DNA of 64,000 bases from Rhodanobacter thiooxydans LCS2 (lineage in GTDB: Bacteria > Pseudomonadota > Gammaproteobacteria > Xanthomonadales > Rhodanobacteraceae). The stretch is from positions 34,912 to 98,911 of the forward strand of contig NZ_AJXW01000052.1 of assembly GCF_000264375.1 (NCBI RefSeq), read 5' to 3'. This document shows, in pieces, positions 61,094 through 64,000 of the stretch. The position numbers and the translations under genes are program-made. The number at the start of each line of letters is the position of its first letter. Position 1 is the first letter of the stretch. The notes beneath the pieces are model-generated. The model made no database searches. It saw only the letters and a program-made list of their open reading frames with translations, and was not told the origin of the DNA.

Positions 61094-61656
61094 CGGGCTG
61101 CCTGCACGTTGCCGGCAAGGTCGGGCGTGCCCAGCCGCAGCGCGCGGAAGTGTGCCGTGCGCGGATGCGCCGGCGAACCCCACGCCACGGTCAGGTCCAG
61201 CTGATACAGCTGCAGCGGTTCGCCCGGCGTCGCCGGCCCGCCCGGACTCCACGGCGTCACGTCGAGCTGCCAGCGGTACCGCGGGTTGAAGCGGCCCGAG
61301 CGGCTGCCCGGCATGACCGGCTCACCCACGAACGCGCCGTCGAGCAGGCTACGCGCGCGCATCGCCACCTCGCTGTATTCGGCCGCGTTGTGGCTCAGCC
61401 CGATCGACGCGCCGGCCACCTTCATCAGCGCGGTGAACGCAATCGCCAGCAGCATGATCGCGGCGATGACTTCGAGCAGGGAGAACCCGCCCTGACGGGC
61501 GGCCCGGGAATAGGGAATGGGGAATAGGGAATAGGAAGAGGTTTTGTCGCTGATCGGGACATCATTGCCCTGTCCGTGCGTTGCGCTCAGCCCAGACGCT
61601 TCCGGGGAGCGGCTTCCCCCATTCCCCATTCCCCATTCCCTATTCCCGGCGTTCAT
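61090..61656 (-). CDS. gspI: Type II secretion minor pseudopilin GspI with repeat-extended leader
   Basis: The 188-residue product has a 57-residue leader before Phe in GG/FSLLEVIAAIMLLAIAF (Glu +5). Residues about 4-50 of the leader come from a GGGAATA-type repeat and a unique middle (GNREWGMGNGG to SLFPIPYSRAARQGG). No in-frame start codon lies between the repeat and the cleavage site, so the long leader is unavoidable. The mature protein is normal for GspI. The ATG at 61656 overlaps the gspH stop. Confidence 0.9.
   Translation of the reverse strand: MNAGNREWGMGNGGSRSPEASGLSATHGQGNDVPISDKTSSYSLFPIPYSRAARQGGFSLLEVIAAIMLLAIAFTALMKVAGASIGLSHNAAEYSEVAMRARSLLDGAFVGEPVMPGSRSGRFNPRYRWQLDVTPWSPGGPATPGEPLQLYQLDLTVAWGSPAHPRTAHFRALRLGTPDLAGNVQAAR
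61506..61647. repeat. Heptad-repeat palindrome in gspI with a long centre
   Basis: Left arm: gggaata, gggaatg, ggaataggg units (61506-61537). Right arm: ccccatt units, then ccctattccc (about 61614-61647). The arms are complementary and flank a unique core of about 75 bp, unlike the two copies in gspH and gspG, which have a GCTCGCGAGC centre. It lies wholly inside the gspI coding frame. Confidence 0.88.
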
Positions 61657-62207
61657 CGCCGCGCCACCGCATCGACCACGCGCACTTCGCCGGTCAGCCA
61701 CGCCACGTTGACGTGCCACTCGCGCCGGCCGCTCTTCAGCGTGATGCGCCCGCCGGTGGAGCTGCCATCGGGGAAGAAGCGGATGCGCCCGGTGTGGTCG
61801 TTCGGCTGGTCTTCCTTCGCGCTGGTGATGCTCACGCGCAGGCCGCCGGGCAGGCGTACGTCCTGTCGCTTCGCGCCGTCGTAGCTGTTGGCGCGGGTGT
61901 CCACGTCGAAGTGCTGCTCCTCGCCGCGCACGATTGCCTGCGCACGAGTGGCGCGCAAGGCGCCGGCCAGCTCGCTGCTGGCCGCACGCACCCGCGCGCT
62001 GGCCAGCCCCTGGCTCACCGAAACCGACACCGCCGCCGCGGCAATGCCGACCAGCAGGATCACCGCGAGCATTTCGAGGAGGGTGAAGCCGGCGGCGCGG
62101 CTGTCGCCACGCCCGGGAATAGGGAATCGGGAACAGGGAATAGTGGAAGCTCGCGAGCGCCCTGCTATTCCGATTCCCGATTCCCGATTCCCGATTCCCC
62201 GCTTCAT
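61653..62207 (-). CDS. gspH: Type II secretion minor pseudopilin GspH with repeat-extended leader
   Basis: The 184-residue product has a 40-residue leader before Phe in RAAG/FTLLEMLAVILLVGIAAAAV (Glu +5). Leader residues 4-32 (GIGNRESGIGIAGRSRAS and on to FPIPG) are encoded by a heptad-repeat palindrome; the typical leader would be MKR...SRAAG. No alternative in-frame start codon lies after the repeat. The mature protein has the GspH pattern (ARVRAASSELAGALRATRAQAI, FFPDGSSTGGRI). The ATG overlaps the gspG stop. Confidence 0.9.
   Translation of the reverse strand: MKRGIGNRESGIGIAGRSRASTIPCSRFPIPGRGDSRAAGFTLLEMLAVILLVGIAAAAVSVSVSQGLASARVRAASSELAGALRATRAQAIVRGEEQHFDVDTRANSYDGAKRQDVRLPGGLRVSITSAKEDQPNDHTGRIRFFPDGSSTGGRITLKSGRREWHVNVAWLTGEVRVVDAVARR
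62115..62200. repeat. Heptad-repeat palindrome in gspH
   Basis: Left arm gggaata-gggaatc-gggaaca-gggaata (62115-62142), centre GCTCGCGAGC (62149-62158), right arm of cgattcc units (about 62165-62200). The two arms can pair into one long imperfect stem. It is 86 bp and lies wholly inside the gspH frame, a few codons after the ATG. Confidence 0.93.
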
Positions 62208-62725
62208 TGCCAGTTTCCGACGTCCTTGCTGTAGCCGTCGCCGCCGGGTTTGCCGTCCTGGCCGTAGAAGACCAGGTCGAAGCTGCCGTGCTGGCCCGGG
62301 TACTGGTAGCCGAAGTCATGGCCCCATGGGTCCCTCAGGTCGGACTCCTTCGCGTACGGGCCCTGCCAGTTCGATGCGTTCGCCGGCTTTGTCACCAGTC
62401 CTTCCAGCTGTTGCGGCGGCGCGCCGTTGTCCAGCGCGTAGTTCTCGATCTTCTGGTTCAGCGTCATCAGCTGCGCTTTGCCGGCGCCGTACTTGCCCTT
62501 GTCGACGTTCTTGCCGACCTGGGTCACCACCACCGCGCCGATGATGCCGATCAGCACGATCACCGCGAGCATCTCGAGCAGGGTGAAGCCGCTGGCGCGC
62601 TGCGCGCGCCCGGGAATAGGGAATAGGGAGTAGGGAATAGCGGAAGCTCGCGAGCTCCCTGCTTTTCCGATTCCCGATTCCCGATTCCCGATTCCCTGCT
62701 TCATCAATGCCAAAGACTTCACCAT
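62204..62725 (-). CDS. gspG: Type II secretion major pseudopilin GspG with repeat-extended leader
   Basis: GspG is the main subunit of the pseudopilus. The 173-residue product has a 46-residue leader, against about 6-15 in most homologues, ending at ASG/FTLLEMLAVIVLIGIIGAVV. Residues about 11-39 (GIGNRESGIGKAGSSRAS to FPIPG) come from the repeat. The C-terminal half has the calcium-site pattern (DPWGHDFGYQYPGQHGSFDL, DGKPGGDGYSKDVGNW). The ATG at 62725 is preferred because aggag lies 7 nt upstream; others at 62743, 62740, 62731 and 62704 are possible, all upstream of the repeat. Confidence 0.92.
   Translation of the reverse strand: MVKSLALMKQGIGNRESGIGKAGSSRASAIPYSLFPIPGRAQRASGFTLLEMLAVIVLIGIIGAVVVTQVGKNVDKGKYGAGKAQLMTLNQKIENYALDNGAPPQQLEGLVTKPANASNWQGPYAKESDLRDPWGHDFGYQYPGQHGSFDLVFYGQDGKPGGDGYSKDVGNWQ
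62612..62696. repeat. Heptad-repeat palindrome in gspG
   Basis: Left arm gggaata-gggaata-gggagta-gggaata (62612-62639), centre AGCTCGCGAGCT (62645-62656), right arm of cgattcc/gattccc units to 62696. It is nearly identical in length and order to the copy in gspH, in the same orientation, and lies inside the gspG frame. Confidence 0.93.
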
Positions 62726-62739
62726 CGACATACTCCTCA

Positions 62740-63957
62740 TCATTGGATGTTGCTGGTCAGACTCAAAAGCGGCAGCAGGATCGCGGCCATGATGATCGCC
62801 ACCAGTACGGTCATCACGATGGTCAACGCCGGCACCAGCGCCGCCAGCAGGCGGTCGATCGTGCGCCTGGACTCTAGCTCGAAGGTGTCGGCGACCTTCA
62901 GCAGCATGGTGTCGAGCTGGCCGGCCTCCTCGCCCACCTGCACCATCTGCATGGCCAGACGCGGGAACAGTTTCGACTGGCCCAGCGCCAGGCTCAGGCC
63001 CGCGCCGCCCTTGACCTGCTCGTGCGCCGCGTCCAGCGCTGCGTCCAGCGCGCGGTTGCCGGTGACCTGGCGCGCGATGGTCAATGCGCTGAGCAACGGT
63101 ACGCCGTTCTTCAGCAAGGTGCCGAGCGTGCGCGCGATGCGCGCGGTTTCCACCTTCAGCAGCAGCGGGCCAACCACGCGCAGCCGCAGCAGGCGGGCAT
63201 GCCAGGCCAGCTGCGCCGCCGGTTCGCGCAGCCGCGCGCGCCAGGTGAACAGGCCGCCGCCGAGCAGCAGCAGGATCAGCCACCACCATGCCTGCAGCGC
63301 GTTGCCCAGCGCCAGCACCGCGGCGGTGATCCACGGCACCGGCACCTGCATGTCCTCGAAGATCGGCACGAACTGCGGCACCACGTAGGCCAGCAGCAGC
63401 ACCAGCGAACCGAGCACGCCGACCAGCAGGAACGCCGGGTAGATCAGCGCATTGACGATGCTGCCGCGCAGCTGCTGCGCGCGTTCAAGGTAATCGGCCA
63501 GCCGGCGCAGTGTTTCCTCCAGTGAACCGCCCGCCTCGCCGGCGCGCACCAGGCTGACGTACAGCTTGGGAAACACGCCGTGCTCCTCATCCAGCGCCGA
63601 GGACAGGCTGTTGCCGCCGCGCACGCGGTCGCGCACGCGCTCGACCAGCTTCTTCGCGCTCTCGCCCTCGGGCAGGTCCAGCAGGATGCCGAGCGCGCGG
63701 TCCAGCGGCTGGCCGGCGCCGAGCAGGGTGGCGAGCTGGTGGGTGAACTGGGCCAGCTGGTCGCCGCTGAACGGGCCGCGCCGGAACCAGCCGGCCAGAG
63801 CGCTGCCGCCACCCGCGCCGTCGGCCGGCTGCGCTTCGAGGGGCGTGTGGCCCTGGTCCTGCAGGCGGCCGATCACCTCCTCCACGCTGGCCGCCTCCAT
63901 CCGGCCTTGCAGGACTTCACCGGACTCGTTGACGGCCTTGTAGCGGTATTGGCTCAC
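62740..63957 (-). CDS. gspF: Type II secretion inner-membrane platform protein GspF
   Basis: GspF is the polytopic platform protein that interacts with the ATPase and pseudopilins. The 405-residue protein has two T2SSF domains (about 70-190 and 270-395) with FTHQLATLLGAGQPLDRAL and RIARTLGTLLKNGVPLLSAL. Membrane segments lie near 170-190, 222-242 and 375-395. GspF begins SQYRYKAVNESGEVLQGRMEA, as in Xanthomonas. It ends 14 bp before the preferred gspG start. gspE is expected just to the right of the window. Confidence 0.96.
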   Translation of the reverse strand: MSQYRYKAVNESGEVLQGRMEAASVEEVIGRLQDQGHTPLEAQPADGAGGGSALAGWFRRGPFSGDQLAQFTHQLATLLGAGQPLDRALGILLDLPEGESAKKLVERVRDRVRGGNSLSSALDEEHGVFPKLYVSLVRAGEAGGSLEETLRRLADYLERAQQLRGSIVNALIYPAFLLVGVLGSLVLLLAYVVPQFVPIFEDMQVPVPWITAAVLALGNALQAWWWLILLLLGGGLFTWRARLREPAAQLAWHARLLRLRVVGPLLLKVETARIARTLGTLLKNGVPLLSALTIARQVTGNRALDAALDAAHEQVKGGAGLSLALGQSKLFPRLAMQMVQVGEEAGQLDTMLLKVADTFELESRRTIDRLLAALVPALTIVMTVLVAIIMAAILLPLLSLTSNIQ

Positions 63958-63979
63958 TGGGCTGGCTCCGCCGCCAGCC

Positions 63980-64000
63980 GGGAATAGGGAGTCGGGAATA
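63980..64000. repeat. Start of another heptad repeat, upstream of gspF
   Basis: gggaata-gggagtc-gggaata begins 23 bp upstream of the gspF start and is cut by the window edge. It has the same orientation as the copies in gspG and gspH and would lie between gspE and gspF, or in the end of gspE. Confidence 0.8.

Noticed and set aside
61506..62696. A CRISPR-like array in the secretion operon
   Set aside because: The units are 7 bp, continuous without spacers and palindromic, and they lie inside coding frames; no cas genes are present.

Overview
The window is high-GC chromosomal DNA of a gammaproteobacterium, most likely from the Xanthomonadales (Rhodanobacteraceae: Rhodanobacter, Dyella or a relative). 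The evidence is the Xanthomonas-type gene order of the type II secretion operon (F-G-H-I-J-K-L-M-N-D, with a lipoprotein secretin), the xanthomonalisin-like secreted S53 peptidase, the bacterial copy of the plant-type glutaminyl cyclase, and the 7-bp GGGAATC-type repeats, which I recall as common in this order. No rRNA, tRNA, CRISPR array, prophage or insertion sequence was recognised. All names come from reading the sequence; no database was searched.

Layout. 0-10 kb: mnmG, a GYF/RDD membrane protein, a winged-helix regulator, a small secreted orphan, tex and a GDSL-esterase autotransporter. 10-20 kb, mostly minus strand: a YbaY/YscW-like lipoprotein, purD, an orphan AMP-ligase, tsaC, topA, dprA and a LysM protein. 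These face the plus-strand operon def-fmt-rsmB, whose last two genes overlap their upstream neighbours by 4 bp. 22.5-33.8 kb: a cell-surface glycan (LPS core/O-chain) locus. It holds two ArnT/PMT-like lipid-linked sugar transferases, an O-antigen-ligase-like protein, a GT4 and three GT2 glycosyltransferases, UDP-xylose synthase, a CDP-glycerol transferase-like protein and a small TPR protein. 34-37 kb: folK, folB, dbpA and glutaminyl cyclase. 37.3-43 kb: an extracellular-electron-transfer type module, made of a decaheme MtrA/PioA-like cytochrome (ten CXXCH), an MtrB/PioB-like 871-residue outer-membrane barrel and a diheme c4-like cytochrome, with a divergent LysR regulator. 43-54.6 kb: an HI0933-like flavoprotein, S53 and M28 secreted peptidases, a CHASE-PAS-GGDEF-EAL protein and the helicase hrpB. 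54.7-64 kb: the type II secretion operon gspF to gspD on the minus strand; gspE would lie just beyond the right edge.

How it fits together. The type II secretion system is the obvious exporter for the S53 peptidase and perhaps the M28 peptidase. The S53 gene has a good CRP/Clp-type site upstream, and Clp controls exoenzymes in Xanthomonas. The Mtr-like module would carry electrons across the outer membrane, with the c4-like protein as a plausible periplasmic shuttle. No surface cytochrome (MtrC), CymA or HiPIP was seen, so it looks more like MtoAB/PioAB.

The most unusual features are repeats that have become part of genes. GGGAATC-type heptad palindromes sit inside the 5' ends of gspG, gspH and gspI, in frame, stretching the prepilin leaders to 46, 40 and 57 residues, while gspJ and gspK keep short leaders. 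A different composite repeat is inserted in frame in hrpB. A third, apparently undescribed, multi-hairpin element with terminal inverted repeats occurs twice (152 and 234 bp), each time starting on the stop codon of the gene before it.
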